A stretch of 64,000 bases of DNA from Amaranthus tricolor (lineage: Eukaryota > Streptophyta > Magnoliopsida > Caryophyllales > Amaranthaceae): assembly GCF_026212465.1 (NCBI RefSeq), contig NC_080051.1, positions 21,421,582-21,485,581 of the forward strand, given 5' to 3'. Both the position numbers and the translations under genes were made by a program. Numbering within the stretch: the first letter of the stretch is position 1; each line of letters begins with the position of its first letter. A model generated the notes under the pieces. The model worked only from the letters and a program-made list of their open reading frames with translations, was not told the origin of the DNA and ran no database searches. This document shows, one piece after another, positions 26,442-38,725 of the stretch.

Positions 26442-26494
<53 letters not shown>
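26430..26494. repeat. (TTA)n microsatellite
   Basis: About 20 TTA/TTG units inside the LTR-like insertion. Confidence 0.95.
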
Positions 26495-26496
<2 letters not shown>

Positions 26497-26636
26497 GTTT
26501 TTTTATTTATTTACTTTTATCTCGATTCATTTTCTTGCGAGATCCGACTAAGAGACTCACCTTTGTGGGCTTACACACTTTATAATAAAATAATCATTTT
26601 GATTCGAACCTCTTTATTTAAGAAATTGTAACTACA

Positions 26637-26805
<169 letters not shown>

Positions 26806-28139
26806 TTAACATTTAAATTCGTATATGAAAGAAATTTATTAAAACTAATTCAGAAGTAATTTAATATAATTGTAAAATCTTTAAAAGTTATTAAAATATT
26901 AAATAATTACGTTAATAAAATCTCGGGGTGTTACAATGTTGAAGCAAATCTATGGTACAAACGCTCTTTACGCACCCGACATTATGCTTGAGTGCTGAGG
27001 CAACGCAACATATGCCTCAACGGGGTATGGGTCCCAACGAAACTACAAGTTAAGAAGAAATTGATAAATTAGGCTACATGATAGTAATGATGTTAAATAG
27101 TGAAACATTTACCTGGTCTGCTCGTAATAGATCCAAATGATCACGAAAGAATCCCACACCGATCCGGTGTGAGTCCTTGTGCGTCGCGTAAATGTCCATC
27201 GAGATCCATATGGAACCTCTGGAGGGGGGTTGATTGGAGGTGCAACAGCACCACGTCCAACAGTTCTCATTGGTTGCCCAATGAGAATGTGCTCCCAAGC
27301 CCAAAGCTATGACAATTATACATAAATAAGTAAATGTAGGAATCCAAACGTATTGCGAAAGAAAACAATCATAATTTGTAAGTTTGAATTACCTGGAGTA
27401 TAACTAGTGGTCCAACAATCTCCTTCACATTCCTCCGTGAAGCACCGCAGAGCCGTCTGTACAGATAGCCTAGGGCTGCGGAACCCCAGTTGTATCCGGC
27501 AATGCGCTCCCAAGGCGCATCAAGTAACGTCAAGTACAGATTTTGAACTTGACTACCAGTCTTGTCGGCAAACAAGACCGCACCAAGCAAGTAAAATATA
27601 TACGCCTTAGCGTACCTCTCTATAGTGACCTCATCAGCACCTTCAGGGAGGTGCGAGAAGTTCTGCGCTAACCATGTAACGCGCACCCACTCCCTTGGGC
27701 TATGTCTGCCGGAGGTTGCACTCCAAGTACCCTCTTGACCAAATCTCGCTAGTTATTTAGCTGGCGCCCAACAATACACACGGCATGTCCCACGATGGGA
27801 AGCAGTGTCAATACAGCTATATCAAGGAGAGTGATGATAGCCTCACCTAAAGGAAAGTGAAAATTGTGCGTCTCTTGACGCCATCGCTCCACCAGAGCGG
27901 TAACCAACGCATGATCCACCTTACCGTACGTGACGAGGTGGAAGTCGTATAACCGTGCTCGTTGTTCGTAAGGAATAATTCTTGCGTCTATCTCCCACGG
28001 TACGGAGTTGGGATGCCTGCAATATATAGTGTTTGTGTCGGAGACCTGTAGCAGCAAACACAACATAATGAGATATTGACCATTTTGGAATAAAATATTC
28101 ATCAATTGAACTAACCTGGAGCTGCTAGATCCATCTCTA

Positions 28140-29428
28140 CTATTGTTGCAATAAGTATTAGTTTATGTTTATAATATTAAAGTATATGTTTATAATACAA
28201 AATTCATGTTTATGTTTATGTTTATAAGATATAGTAATATTGTTTATAATAATAATGTTTATGTTTATAATATCAAAGTATATGTTTATAATACAAAGTA
28301 TATGGAGTATAATGTTTATAATGTTAATGTAAAGTGTATGATATAGTATTACCTTCATGTGCAAGTTTTAGTGTTGTTACCTTCACTCCCACAATGACGA
28401 TAAGTATTGCGTTTTCTTCTCAGTGTTTCTAGTGATAATGTCTGTGGCATGTGAGGTGTACATGTGTTCTTCGATTGGAAGTAACATTCACAATTTGATT
28501 GCCTAAGGGTACCTCTTCTACGTATAACTCCAAAGAGGGAATAGGTACACTTAGGCAATCACTTGATTGAAATACGTATAACTTGATTAGAAGTAATGTA
28601 GCATTCACAACATTGCTATCACTTGTTCGAATTGAACCATTCCAAAAACATGCAATAGTCACACGAAATGATGTCATTAATACATGAATACATATCAAAT
28701 CAACATCATCACCAAGTCCATTCACGAAAATAAAGTGAACATCCTTGTAGCATTATCAAAAAGTACAACATCATACATAATACATATGTACATAAAAATA
28801 TCCATAAACTTAATCCTCAAAATAGCACTATCAAACAACAATGTCAACATTATTAACATACTTATAATACTTTAAACAAGTATAGCATTACAACACATTA
28901 TTAAACATAAACTATGCACAAATAAATACAAATCCAATTATACATATGAAGTTAATTGATAATAACACATTATAACAATTTAAGTAAGTTAATTCATAAT
29001 GAAGTTAATTCATAAGGTTTAGAGCTATGCAAAGTTGTTAAGTAAGTTAATTCATAAGGAAGATCAAAACTCAAAAAAATGCACAAATAAATACAAATCC
29101 TATTATACATACCTTACTCAAGTTAATATGACCTAAAGGAGTAGTAAATGCACAATCAACAACCTGCATTTGAACACAATATTCAAACTTGCATAAACCC
29201 TAATTTTTGGCTAAAAATACAAAAAACCAAAGAATTATATACCTTAGACAACTCCAAGTATATACTAGACCACTTTACTAGTGTTGGATTGGAAGAGGAA
29301 GGGATTGATTGAAGATTTAGAGCTTTTTAATGGAGGAAAATGAGGGAGTATGTGTCGACAACTGTTTAGGGTTTAATGAATTTGGGGGAAAATGAAGAAG
29401 GAAGAGCTTGCTGCTGAATTTACCACGT
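28140..29428. other. Non-coding interior of the Mutator-like element
   Basis: AT-rich DNA upstream of the PMD start, with degenerate 'ATGTTTATAAT' repeats at 28160-28330. No transposase fragment recognised. Confidence 0.5.
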
Positions 29429-29430
29429 AT

Positions 29431-29570
29431 CTATTCGTTGTTATTAACAACGAACAATGGTTGAAGGTCAAAATTAGTCAAAAGCATTGTTCGCTGTTAC
29501 TAACAGCGAACCAACTCTTTGACTTTTATTAACCTTCAATCATTGTTTGTTGTTAATAACTGCGAATACT
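29431..29570. repeat. Right subterminal palindrome cluster
   Basis: Three versions of the left-end motif: TTCGTTGTTATTAACAACGAA (about 29434-29454), a perfect 23-bp palindrome GTTCGCTGTTAC/TAACAGCGAAC (29489-29511) and TTTGTTGTTAATAACTGCGAA (about 29547). Confidence 0.85.
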
Positions 29571-29929
29571 ATCAAACCTCAAGTCTGAAAAAAAACTACT
29601 TATCTTGAGAAATAGTTTCAAAAATTGAATATAATGTGTTTTTCTTTTATATATTTTTGCTTATTCATTTCAATTCTTTTTTTTTTGTAAGAGCCGTGAA
29701 ATTAAATAACCTATAACCGATTTAAAATCCAACCCAATCTCATGCAATAGTGCGCATCTTTGTTTTTTGACAAATTGTTGTCCATTATATTAAAAGAAAA
29801 TTCACAAAGTAGGGTTTTAGGATATCTCAAATAAACATTTACTATACGTCAAGTAGAGGTTTATAGTATGTCAAGTATGTGTTTTTAGCATGCTGAATTT
29901 GACAAGTAAAGTTTTGAATCACCTGATTA

Positions 29930-30220
29930 TTGCAAAAATTTGACTAGTAAACCTCAAAACACCTATTTGACATACCTCAAACAACTACTCGATATACCTT
30001 AAATAACTACTTTACATACCTAAACACATACTTAATATACCCTCAAAAACCTGCTTGACAACCCCAAATACCTACTTGGTATACCTCAAATTCCTATCTG
30101 ACATACCTCAAACACCTATTGGGTATACCCTAAATACCTAATTGGTATATCCCAAATATCTACTTTGTATACTTCAAACACTTATTGACAACCCTAAATA
30201 CCTGCTTGATGTATCTCAAA
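29930..30220 (+). repeat. Degenerate 21-22-bp tandem array
   Basis: Repeats of the form ATACCTCAAACACCTACTTG, diverged. The array continues at 30988-31030 beyond the hAT element that splits it. Confidence 0.7.
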
Positions 30221-30979
30221 TAGAGTTGTTCATAACTGGGTACTCGGCATTTCGGGCACTCAAAAAGTCGGGTAACTATTTTAATGGCTCGTGACCCGAC
30301 CTGATTTACTTGGGTACCCGTATTCATCGGGCCGGGACAAGGAGTACCCGATTTTATTTATACTTCACACTTTATAAGAATAAAATAATTAAACACTTGT
30401 TCAATGCACCATTAGAGATTATTTGATAATGTATTCATTTATAATATGCAATAGCAAAAATTAGTACTTTCCCAGCTGTGTTTCTTTTTACATTTCAAAA
30501 AAAAAGCTACTGTTTCTTTTTTATAAGTAAAACTAAATATATTTTTGGAATAAGTAGTTGTTTTCTGATCTTGTACGGTGCAGTAGAAAGTGCAATAGTA
30601 AAACGTAACATTATCCCTTTTATTTTAGTCTGGTTTAATGTGGTTAGTTTCTCGGTTTCTTTGAGGTTGCACTTTAAAATTCAAATATATAAGAATTTTT
30701 TGAGTCTTAGAATGCAAAGTCAAAAGGATAGAGAGAATATTATTTAGTCTCAACATTAAGGTAGCTGCAACTAAATCAACAAAATATTATTCAAAAAAAA
30801 ATTTCTCTAGTATAATGGATCGGCGGGTTCCCGATAATATTTATTTGGTGGCCCATGACCCGACCCGAATACCCAACCTGCAACATATTATTTTTTTGAA
30901 AATTGACCCGCCATTTAAGATGCGGGTCGGCAAGTCGATGTGTGGTGTCATGCGAGTCGGATTTTTCTGAATACCCCTA
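30221..30979. mobile_element. Non-autonomous hAT-type element
   Basis: A perfect 8-bp duplication ATCTCAAA (30213-30220 and 30980-30987) flanks 759 bp whose ends are TAGAGTTGTTCA and, on the other strand, TAGGGGTATTCA, the hAT-like TIR pattern. Subterminal regions are rich in GGGTACCCG / CGGGTC motifs. No transposase. Confidence 0.8.
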
Positions 30980-31089
30980 ATCTCAAATCCTTACTTGATA
31001 TACCTCAAACCCTTACTTGACAATGGTTAAATGATCGTTGATGACTTACAATAAATAAATATGTAAAAGAGTTATTTGGCTTGAATGAG

Positions 31090-31226
31090 TGATTCTCATT
31101 AGGAGTAATGTCAATATATATAATATTACAAGCTATACTTTAGAAAACTAAATATTTACCTAATATTCTACACAATCATATTGATTATACAAAATATTCT
31201 AGCAATCAAAAGATATTATTCTAACA
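31090..31226 (-). repeat. Partial LTR of a Copia remnant
   Basis: Minus-strand TGTTAGAATAATATC begins directly after a purine tract (31227-31236, CTGCGGGGGTG) and continues leftwards. The far end was not located. Confidence 0.6.
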
Positions 31227-31724
31227 CACCCCCGCAGTCGAATCGGGAGGTTTACAGACGCTGAGACTGGAACGAAAATCATCAAATAATACTTGAGGAA
31301 GGCCTTTGGTAAAAATGTCAGCAATCTGATAACGAGTTGAAACATGAAGCACCCGAACATCGCGGCGTTTAACTTTTTAACGAACAAAGTGAATGTCGAT
31401 CTCAATATGTTTAGTGCGTTGGTGATGCACTGGATTACCAGCCAAATAATTACCAGCCAAATAGACGGCACTAACATTGTCACAATAGACAAGAGTAGTT
31501 GTAGCAATAACACAGTGAAGCTCAAGAAGTAAATTGCGAATCCAACAAGTTTCAGAAACAGCATTAGCAACACCACGATATTCAGTCTCAACACTAGATT
31601 TGGAAACAGTAGGCTGTCGTTTAGCAGACCAAGAAATTAAATTATCATCCAGAAAAACACAGTAACCAGAAGTAGAGCGGCGAGTGTCAAGACAGCCACC
31701 CCAATCAGCATCGGTATAGGACAA
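31221..31724 (-). pseudogene. Copia RNase H fragment
   Basis: The C-terminal end of a Copia polyprotein: YTDADWGGCLDTRRSTSGYC, ISWSAKRQPTVSKSS, then HHQRTKHIEIDIHFVR. A small in-frame direct duplication repeats YLAGN (31432-31462). A frameshift near 31377 separates the last block, which reads on in another frame (DIFTKGLP, KPPDSTAGV) to TAG at 31221-31223. Everything upstream of RNase H is missing. Confidence 0.85.
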
Positions 31725-31739
31725 AAGAGTCGAAAGATT

Positions 31740-32136
31740 AATCGAGTTCAGTTATATTTCTTACGGTTTATTATCATAATCAGTTCCATTTTGGACGATT
31801 CGATTCGGTTATTATAACGGTTGATGATCGGGTTCGATTAATCGGTAAAACAAGTCCAATTTGGTTCTTCTCGGGTGATCGATTAACTCGGTTCAAATTT
31901 TTTTGGCCTAATTTTAATTACAGGTCATCTCCAACGGATGCACTTCAATTAGTCAATTGAAGTTGGTTTGATTCAAGTCCGAGTAATTGTAAAACTATTC
32001 AGTTTTTTGTCAAATTCAATTGGTTTACAAGTCGGAAAAGTTTTGATTTTCACGGTCTTTAACTTGATCAGTTCAACCATGGATCCAAATTAGTTCGATT
32101 TGAATGGATTGGTTACAAGTCGGGCCGTGAAAGGCA
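31740..32136. other. Diverged repeat rich in GGTTCGATT motifs
   Basis: No coding content. Repeated 'GATTCGGTT / GGTTCGATT' words suggest an old non-coding transposon remnant. No ends identified. Confidence 0.35.
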
Positions 32137-32139
32137 GTC

Positions 32140-32475
32140 GATCTCCTGAGAGACCATCTCTTTGAAAGACGTCTCTCAGGCCCAACCCATTAAGTTTTAA
32201 TGTCCACTTACTGTATCCTTAATGCCTAGTTACATTATTCTTAATGCCTCTTTACAATATGCTTAATGCTCACTGAAAAAAAACGTGAAATGCCTACTTA
32301 CAATATTTTTAATGCTACCGAGAAACTTAGCCTACTTTCCTACTTATTATATCTTTAATACCTACTTATAATATCTTTAATGTCTAATTACTCTATACTT
32401 AATGCCTACCAAATAAAATACTTAAGTACTTATAATATTCTAAATACTTACTTACAATATTTTTAATGCCTATCA
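32140..32475 (+). repeat. MITE-type end plus 22-bp tandem array
   Basis: Opens with GAGACCATCTCTTTGAAAGA and CGTCTCTCAGGCCCAACCCA, related to the ends of the element at 59088-60025. A degenerate array of ACTTACAATATTTTTAATGCCT-like units follows. A matching right end was not found. Confidence 0.6.
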
Positions 32476-32618
32476 AAAATTTAGTTTAATATTTTAATTT
32501 TAGGCCAGCCCCGAAAGGATATTGCGCCCATTGTAATATTCCCCCGCGTAATTGTTTTTTAAAGAATGACCCCACCATTTACAACCTTTTCGATCACCAA
32601 GTACCAACCCTTTTCTTC

Positions 32619-32626
32619 TATAAATA
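32619..32626 (+). promoter_or_regulatory. TATA box of second inhibitor gene
   Basis: TATAAATA lies about 100 bp before the ATG at 32721. Confidence 0.7.
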
Positions 32627-32720
32627 GTAACCAAACCAAAATAGTATAACAATTTGTCTCTTAATTCCACCTTCTCAAACTTACCATTACCTTCTAAGTT
32701 CTAATCATACAAACACAAAC

Positions 32721-33269
32721 ATGAAAAGAACTCTAAACACTAACCCTTTACTACGTCTCCTTATTCTCTTCAACATCCTTACACTATCCATCCCCATATA
32801 CTTTCGTACGACCACCACCGACCTCATAACCGCAACATGTAACCAAACACCCGATCCCAATCTCTGCCAAGCCGTGCTCGGGTCCGATCCTCGATCCTCG
32901 GAAACCGAAACCATCGAAGGACTGATTTTGATCATGGTGGACGTGGTTAAAACCGGGTTTTCGGATTCTCTTCAATATGTAAAGGAATTAAGCAAAAAGG
33001 CCCGAGACCCGGACATAATCCCAGCCTTACAGGAGTGTATATGGGTTTACAAAGTGGTGGTGGAAACAAGTGTTGAATTAGCAGTAAAAGCAGTGAAACA
33101 AGGAGTACCAAAGTTCGGAGAAAAAGCTATGGCGGATGCTGGTATGGAGGCCCAACTGTGTATGATGGGCTTCCCGGAAGGTAAGGTTCCGGGTCGGATC
33201 ATGGGTTGGACCCGGATGCTACAGGGAGTTTGTAATGTAGCTGCTTCTATGATTAAGATTTTAGAGTGA
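32721..33269 (+). CDS. Invertase / pectin methylesterase inhibitor family protein, paralog
   Basis: A 182-residue single-exon gene, clearly paralogous to 18354-18911. It has a signal peptide (about residues 8-30) and the four family cysteines at 40, 49, 106 and 147, plus an extra one at 171. Shared blocks are TPDPNLCQAVLGSDPRSS, LILIMVDVVKTGFSDSL and FPEGKVPGRI. Invertase inhibition in the wall or vacuole is the likeliest role; pectin methylesterase is the alternative. The extra Cys171 replaces the Ser of the paralog (GVCNVAASM against GVSNVAASM) and could stay free or form an intermolecular bond (inference). The two genes are 13.8 kb apart in the same orientation, separated almost entirely by transposons. 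Confidence 0.93.
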   Translation: MKRTLNTNPLLRLLILFNILTLSIPIYFRTTTTDLITATCNQTPDPNLCQAVLGSDPRSSETETIEGLILIMVDVVKTGFSDSLQYVKELSKKARDPDIIPALQECIWVYKVVVETSVELAVKAVKQGVPKFGEKAMADAGMEAQLCMMGFPEGKVPGRIMGWTRMLQGVCNVAASMIKILE

Positions 33270-35234
33270 AAAGCTGATCTTATGTTATGTTATTTATTGA
33301 TATTTAATAATCAGTACTTTACTTTGTTATTATGTCTAATATTAAATTGTAGTTGTATAATTAAATAGTTTTTGGAATAAGGTGGCTTCTGTAAAATACT
33401 ACAATGACTTTATGACCCATAATTAATTACTCCTATTAGTCAGCAGTACTCTTTATTAGCTAGCTAGTGTAACTATTAGTCGCTGTGTTTTTATTTTTTG
33501 TTAGGCATTTATTTTTACAAATTCTAATGTAAATCCAATTAAAAGTTAAATAATTTTAATTGTGAGTTTTTTAAAATTCTAAAAATTTGATATTTAGAAA
33601 ATATATGTTAAAGATGAATCTATCAAAATTTTATATGAATATATGTTATCTAATATAGATTGATAGGAAATTATGGTAAAAGTTTAACATTAAAATTTAT
33701 AAATTTTATTTGAGAAAAATAAATAAAAGTGGATGGATTATTTTTAGAGCACAAGTGGCAACTAATATTATGTGCATTGAGAATTGAAGCCTTGAAGGTT
33801 TCCATATGACATATTATGATATGTGGTGTATTACTTAATCTTTAACTTTTTCTCTTCTATGAAAAATAATTGGTTAATTTTATGTGGTTAATCTTGAATT
33901 TTTGCTTTTTCTATGTGGTAGACAAATCTTTAATTTAATTCACGTGGTGAACTTGATTTTTTAATTTTTTCACGTGGTAGATAAAATAGAAGTTTTGTTG
34001 TTAACTTTATCCTATTTTTTGCTCAATGTAATGACATTTTTTTCAAAAACAACGTTGTGATCATCCTAATTGATCACATATTTCGAAATTCAGTCGAGAT
34101 AAGTACTTAATTTAACCAAAAAGTTAACATTTTATTTACCACATGAAAAAGTTGAAAGCTCAAAGTAACCACGCAGATTTAAAAAAATATTTATGGAAAA
34201 GCCAAAAAACTCAGGGTCACCACATGAAAATTTCCAAGATAATTTATACACAAATTGTTGTAATAGATGGTCTCTCCGAAAGACACATTAGATATAAGGA
34301 CTAAATAGCACAACTAATACAAATTAAAGAAAAAATAAGAATATGAACTTCTTGTTTTAAGGTCTCATGAGGCTCATCCTCTATGGGCCAATGGGGAAAA
34401 AAATATTAAAAATCTGTTAAAAAGGCTAAGTTTATGAGAAAAACTTGTCAAAACTATAAATAAAAATATAGTTTTTTTCTAAAAAAAACTAATGTAAAAA
34501 ATTATTTTATCAAAAATACCTAGAAAAAGCTTTTTTTTTTTATTATAAACTACTCCTATCTGTTAACAATAGACATTCAAATTTTCGTTAAGTGTAGCAT
34601 GTACAAAAATGGTAATTTTTTAAACACACTAAAAATAATTTTTTACAAAATAATTGGTCACATGCTATTCACCTAAAAATAATTGGTAATTTTTTTTAAA
34701 AAATAACTTTTTTGGGCTTTTTTTTTTACAAAAATCCTACTTTTATAGGTATAATTTCAAAGAATTTTTTTTATTATTTAAAAATGGTGGATAATATTTT
34801 AGAGCAAATTGGTTTATGAATAACTCTACATATGGTGTATAGTGTATAAATAAACGTTAGTACTATAGACGAATTTTTTCAACAAACTAGCTTTTTTTCA
34901 ACAACCAATGATTAGAATGCAAAAGGAGAAATAGAACATCCTAAACTAAAATCAGAACCCAAATAGAATAAACACACTAAATACAACAACCAAGAGCACT
35001 AGCATAGATTAAGGGAAATTAGTCGACATCTTTTTGACGGCATATATAGAACTAAGAAGATCCACTAACTTCAATTTTAATCACTTTTCTTGATTATAAG
35101 ATGGAAACTTGAGTATTAACTTAACATGTAAATTTTGCCATAGAAACATGGCCAAGGGAACATGTTCCATATCTAATGCTACATATTCAATTTAAAATAA
35201 GAATAGATGGTTTATGGATATGTAACTTTTTTGT
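33270..35234. other. Intergenic AT-rich DNA with repeats
   Basis: Contains the repeat at 33890-34245 and a short GATGGTCTCTCCGAAAGAC piece near 34270, related to MITE ends at 32140 and 59088. Otherwise nothing recognised. Confidence 0.5.
33890..34245 (+). repeat. Dispersed foldback-type repeat downstream of inhibitor gene 2
   Basis: Homologous to 19840-20185, same orientation (TTTTTTCACGTGGTAGATAA, CATATTTCGAAATTCAGTCG, TTTACCACATGAAAAAGTTG). Confidence 0.65.
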
Positions 35235-35242
35235 CATATTAT

Positions 35243-35792
35243 TAAGGGTGTTTAAAATTGAATAGCGTATCGATTCAAATTCGATAATCTAAATATTCGA
35301 TTTTTCGGATAGTGAAATTGTGATTCGTTTGCAGTCTGAAAAAATCGAATATATAGAACTCAAATATCTGGTTTTAAAACTTTCAATATTTTTTTTGCAT
35401 TTTTTAGACAAATTAACATTTTTTTTACACAAAAGTATTTAAGCTCACTTCGCTTTCTTCCTTTAATCAAGCTTATTTTTAAACATTGAATAAAATTGTT
35501 TCGGGAATATGATTGGATTTTCAAAAGTCTAAAATAATTAACAATAAATTAGTAATGCAACTTAATTATAAATAAAAATTACACATATTATAAATTCAAT
35601 AACCTAAACAAAAAAATTTATTAAAAAAATATATATCAAGTATAAATAATAAAAAATATGAAATAAAAAATTGGAAAACCGAATATCCGAATTTGGATCC
35701 GGTATCTAGTTTAACAATCGGATAAATTATCCAATTTTTAAAATCAGATTCCGAATCAGATAATTTGAATTAGATATTTTTAAACACCCCTA
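35243..35792. mobile_element. hAT-like MITE, 550 bp
   Basis: Ends TAAGGGTGTTTAAAATT and, reversed, TAGGGGTGTTTAAAAAT. Flanks CATATTAT (35235-35242) and AATATTAT (35793-35800) give an 8-bp duplication with one mismatch. Non-coding. Confidence 0.75.
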
Positions 35793-35845
35793 AATATTAT
35801 GGGTGTGTTTGAAAAAAAAGATTTTTTTTATTGACTATAAGCTTT

Positions 35846-36092
35846 TATTAGGCCGTAACAATTCGTCACATAATCTCACCGTGGCCCACTCATTTGGACA
35901 CGGGACACCCGTGGGCTCGGCCCACAAACCCACAGGTCAAGAGCGTTGACTTGCACATACACTCAGTGAGGTTCATTGTTTCCCAAAACCATATGGTAGT
36001 TGGAGGATTAGCTCATCCAATATATATGCAAGTCCACAACCCACTATTTTATCGATGTGGGATCTTATCTCACATGTGAAGTATTTCTAGCA
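35846..36092 (-). repeat. 3' LTR of the TRIM-like element
   Basis: About 247 bp. Related to the solo LTR at 120-343. Confidence 0.85.
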
Positions 36093-36119
36093 CTCCCCCT
36101 CACATATGAGCCACATCAT

Positions 36120-38413
36120 TGTAACAACCCAACTTACTGTTGACTGAGTAAATAGGGTCATCACGGAGTTTACTTCTCAAAAACTCAATTCTCAATCCCA
36201 AAACTTGTCCAAATAAAACTTTAGTTCTAAATCATAGCTAAATCAGCTAATTCTCAATCCAAACATCTATCTAATTCATAAAATAATCATAAAAGTCTTT
36301 GTAAAAGTCCAACATAACCAATACAGTCTAAACTAATATACAATTACCAAAGCCTAATACAAAACTACAAAATTCTAACATGCTCAGCTCAATATAACAT
36401 CCTTAAAACTCTAATCAACTTCGCTAACCTATCGTTCCCGACTGGTTCCGATCTGTAAACAAACTAAAAGATGAAAATAATAGGGGATCAGATTAAACAG
36501 TATGAGAAGTAATAATCCAAAACAACAAAACACAGTAATTCAAAACAGAAGTTTAAAAGCAACATTAGTTTCCTAGATCTATGTGCGCACAGGGAGTCTA
36601 GTTGAGAGAAACATCCATAGCTCTAAGGCTATGTCACTCTCGGGTGAGGCCAGTCAATATTTGAATGACAATTCACCTCAAAATAGGGATGAGGCCAGTC
36701 AATATTTGAATGACAATTCACCTCAAAATAGGGAGTAAGGGAGATTCTCCCTCTACTCCGTCAATGACCAGCTCGTGAGCCCGATTCATTGACCATATCA
36801 ATATCAGCATAATCATTCATAACAACTTTATCAACAATATAAATTTCACAAACTTTAATAAAACAATTTTCAAAACTGAAGTTTGGCCAGACCCTTTTAA
36901 GGGACTGCCACTACTCACCACAAAATATACTTCAAAAAGTCGAATCCAAATCACAGCTATCGATTAGAAGGATTCCTCAACTAGGTCGCCTCCTGGAACA
37001 TAACAAACACAGCATCAACAAAAAGGCGTTCGATGCTATAATACTAACATATACCTATTACACTCCTCCTAAGACCCTAACTTACTCATGGATTATATTC
37101 TAACATTTCTAATCATAAAAGAATTGTGCACTCCAAGCTTAAACAATTTACTGTCATCAAAATATTATAATCGTGATCTAACTTGTTTACATATTTTATA
37201 AAAATTACTCACCTTCATCATTCTTTATAATTTTTAATTAAACTTAATGTGTACATTCAGAACCAACCATCAAAAATCCTCAAAGAATCTGATAATCCCT
37301 TCAAGAATATCAAACTATTCAATAACACAACCAATATTTATCCCACCATTGATGATTTTCACAAGAAGCTCCTAATTCAATCAAGAACATCAAAATACTT
37401 AATATTTCACCAATATACCACATATCTCAACAAAAACTCATATCTCAATGTCATGTATCCTATCTCTTCAAATTGAATCTACCATCTTTATTCCCAAATA
37501 GAGATTTTCATTAGCCTGAAAGATAGGTACACTAACTTACAATCCACAATAATCCAAGAATCTAGCAATAATCAACACAAAACAAAATAAATAAGATAAT
37601 AGAAACCAAAACAATGTAATACAGCTACGATATGGCTATAACATTCGGCCATAGAAGGTACAGACATGGCCATTGCTCGAAAATCAGAGGAGAGAATGGG
37701 AGAGTCTTGTTCTTCGAAAATCCAAAGCAATAAAAGAAAGAACACAGAAAAAAATTATACCTGCTCCTTTTTGCGCCAGAATCAAAGGCTTGGAAGGAAG
37801 ATCTGTTGTGTCTCTTGCGAAAATTCGAGGTAGAATATGAGATTCATCAAGAGAAGAAAGTAGCTGGCTGCTTTGGGTTTCGAAACTCAGAAATTGAAAG
37901 GGTATTTAGATTTGCAGAGAGAAAAACAAGGAGCGAAATCAAATGAATAAAGCCATTGTTGCTTCGAAATCAGATGAAGAAGATAGGGTTAGGGTTGTGC
38001 TTCGAAATCAGGCGAAGGAGAACAGGGATGAGTGGCAGGGGTTCGAATGGTTTGAAAAGGGAAGCAATTGTTTCAATTCTTGAAGTTCATGGAATTATGG
38101 TTTGAGAAAAAAAATTAGTGTTGAGGAAGACGGTGAATAGGAAATGAGGAAAAACAATTTTTCTGATTTTTGGTTTAGTCATTAGAAATGGGCGTTCAAA
38201 TAAGAAAAGAGAAAAGAAAAGAGAAAAGAAAAGGAAAGAACTAATAAAATTAAAAGAGATTTATATAATAATATTATTAGTCATAAACTTAGGCGCAAAT
38301 GTTTCTTAGTTTATCATGCACAATTATTTATTCACTCAACCCATATTAATCCTCGTTCAAATATTTATTATAAATTTTTCAATTTCAAAGTATTAAATTC
38401 CTCAAATATTACA
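36120..38413. mobile_element. 2.3-kb insertion in the TRIM interior, probable solo LTR
   Basis: Starts TGTAACAACCC and ends AAATATTACA, the TG...CA borders of a plant LTR. It splits what would be a very short TRIM interior. It contains a 45-bp direct repeat (36648-36734, GAGGCCAGTCAATATTTGAA twice). No protein-coding content. No clean target duplication was found, so the borders are tentative. Confidence 0.5.
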
Positions 38414-38442
38414 TACCAGGAACCACCTTTGGCTCTGATATC

Positions 38443-38720
38443 ATATTAGACCGTGACAATTCATCACATAATCTCACCTCGTATGGACACGGGACACCCA
38501 TAGGCTGGGGCCCACAAACCCACGGGTCAAAAGCGTTGACTTGCACATACACTCGGTGAGGTTCATTGTTTTCCAAAACCATATGGTAGTATGAGGATTA
38601 GCTCTGTTTTCCAAAACCATATGGTAGTATGAGGATTAGCTCACCCAATGTATATGCAAGTCCATAACTCATTATTTTATCGATTTGGAATCTTGTCTCA
38701 CATATGAAGTATTTCCAACG
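38443..38720 (-). repeat. 5' LTR of the TRIM-like element
   Basis: Longer than its partner because a 38-bp unit (TGTTTTCCAAAACCATATGG...) is duplicated in tandem at 38567-38604 and 38605-38642. Confidence 0.87.
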
Positions 38721-38725
38721 GCTTT

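Larger units (their letters stand above)
35846..38720 (-). mobile_element. TRIM-like LTR element with a nested insertion
   Basis: Two LTRs, 35846-36092 and 38443-38720, share TAGAAATACTTC, CATCGATAAAATAGTGGG, ACCATATGGTTTT and TGTGACGAATTG-type blocks. The 5-bp duplication GCTTT is perfect (35841-35845 and 38721-38725). Read on the minus strand, a primer site TGATATCAGAGCC (38431-38442) follows the right LTR, and a purine tract ATGTGAGGGGGAG (36093-36105) precedes the left one. Apart from the inserted 36120-38413 the interior would be only about 60 bp, the layout of a TRIM. Confidence 0.85.

Noticed and set aside
29930..32475. Regular short repeats that might suggest a CRISPR-like array
   Set aside because: Units are adjacent, diverged and lack unique spacers. 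The context is a plant nuclear genome with MITE ends and transposons.
37249..37476. 75-codon ORF in the TRIM interior
   Set aside because: AT-rich and Asn/Ile/Lys-rich, with no retroelement domain. Probably chance.
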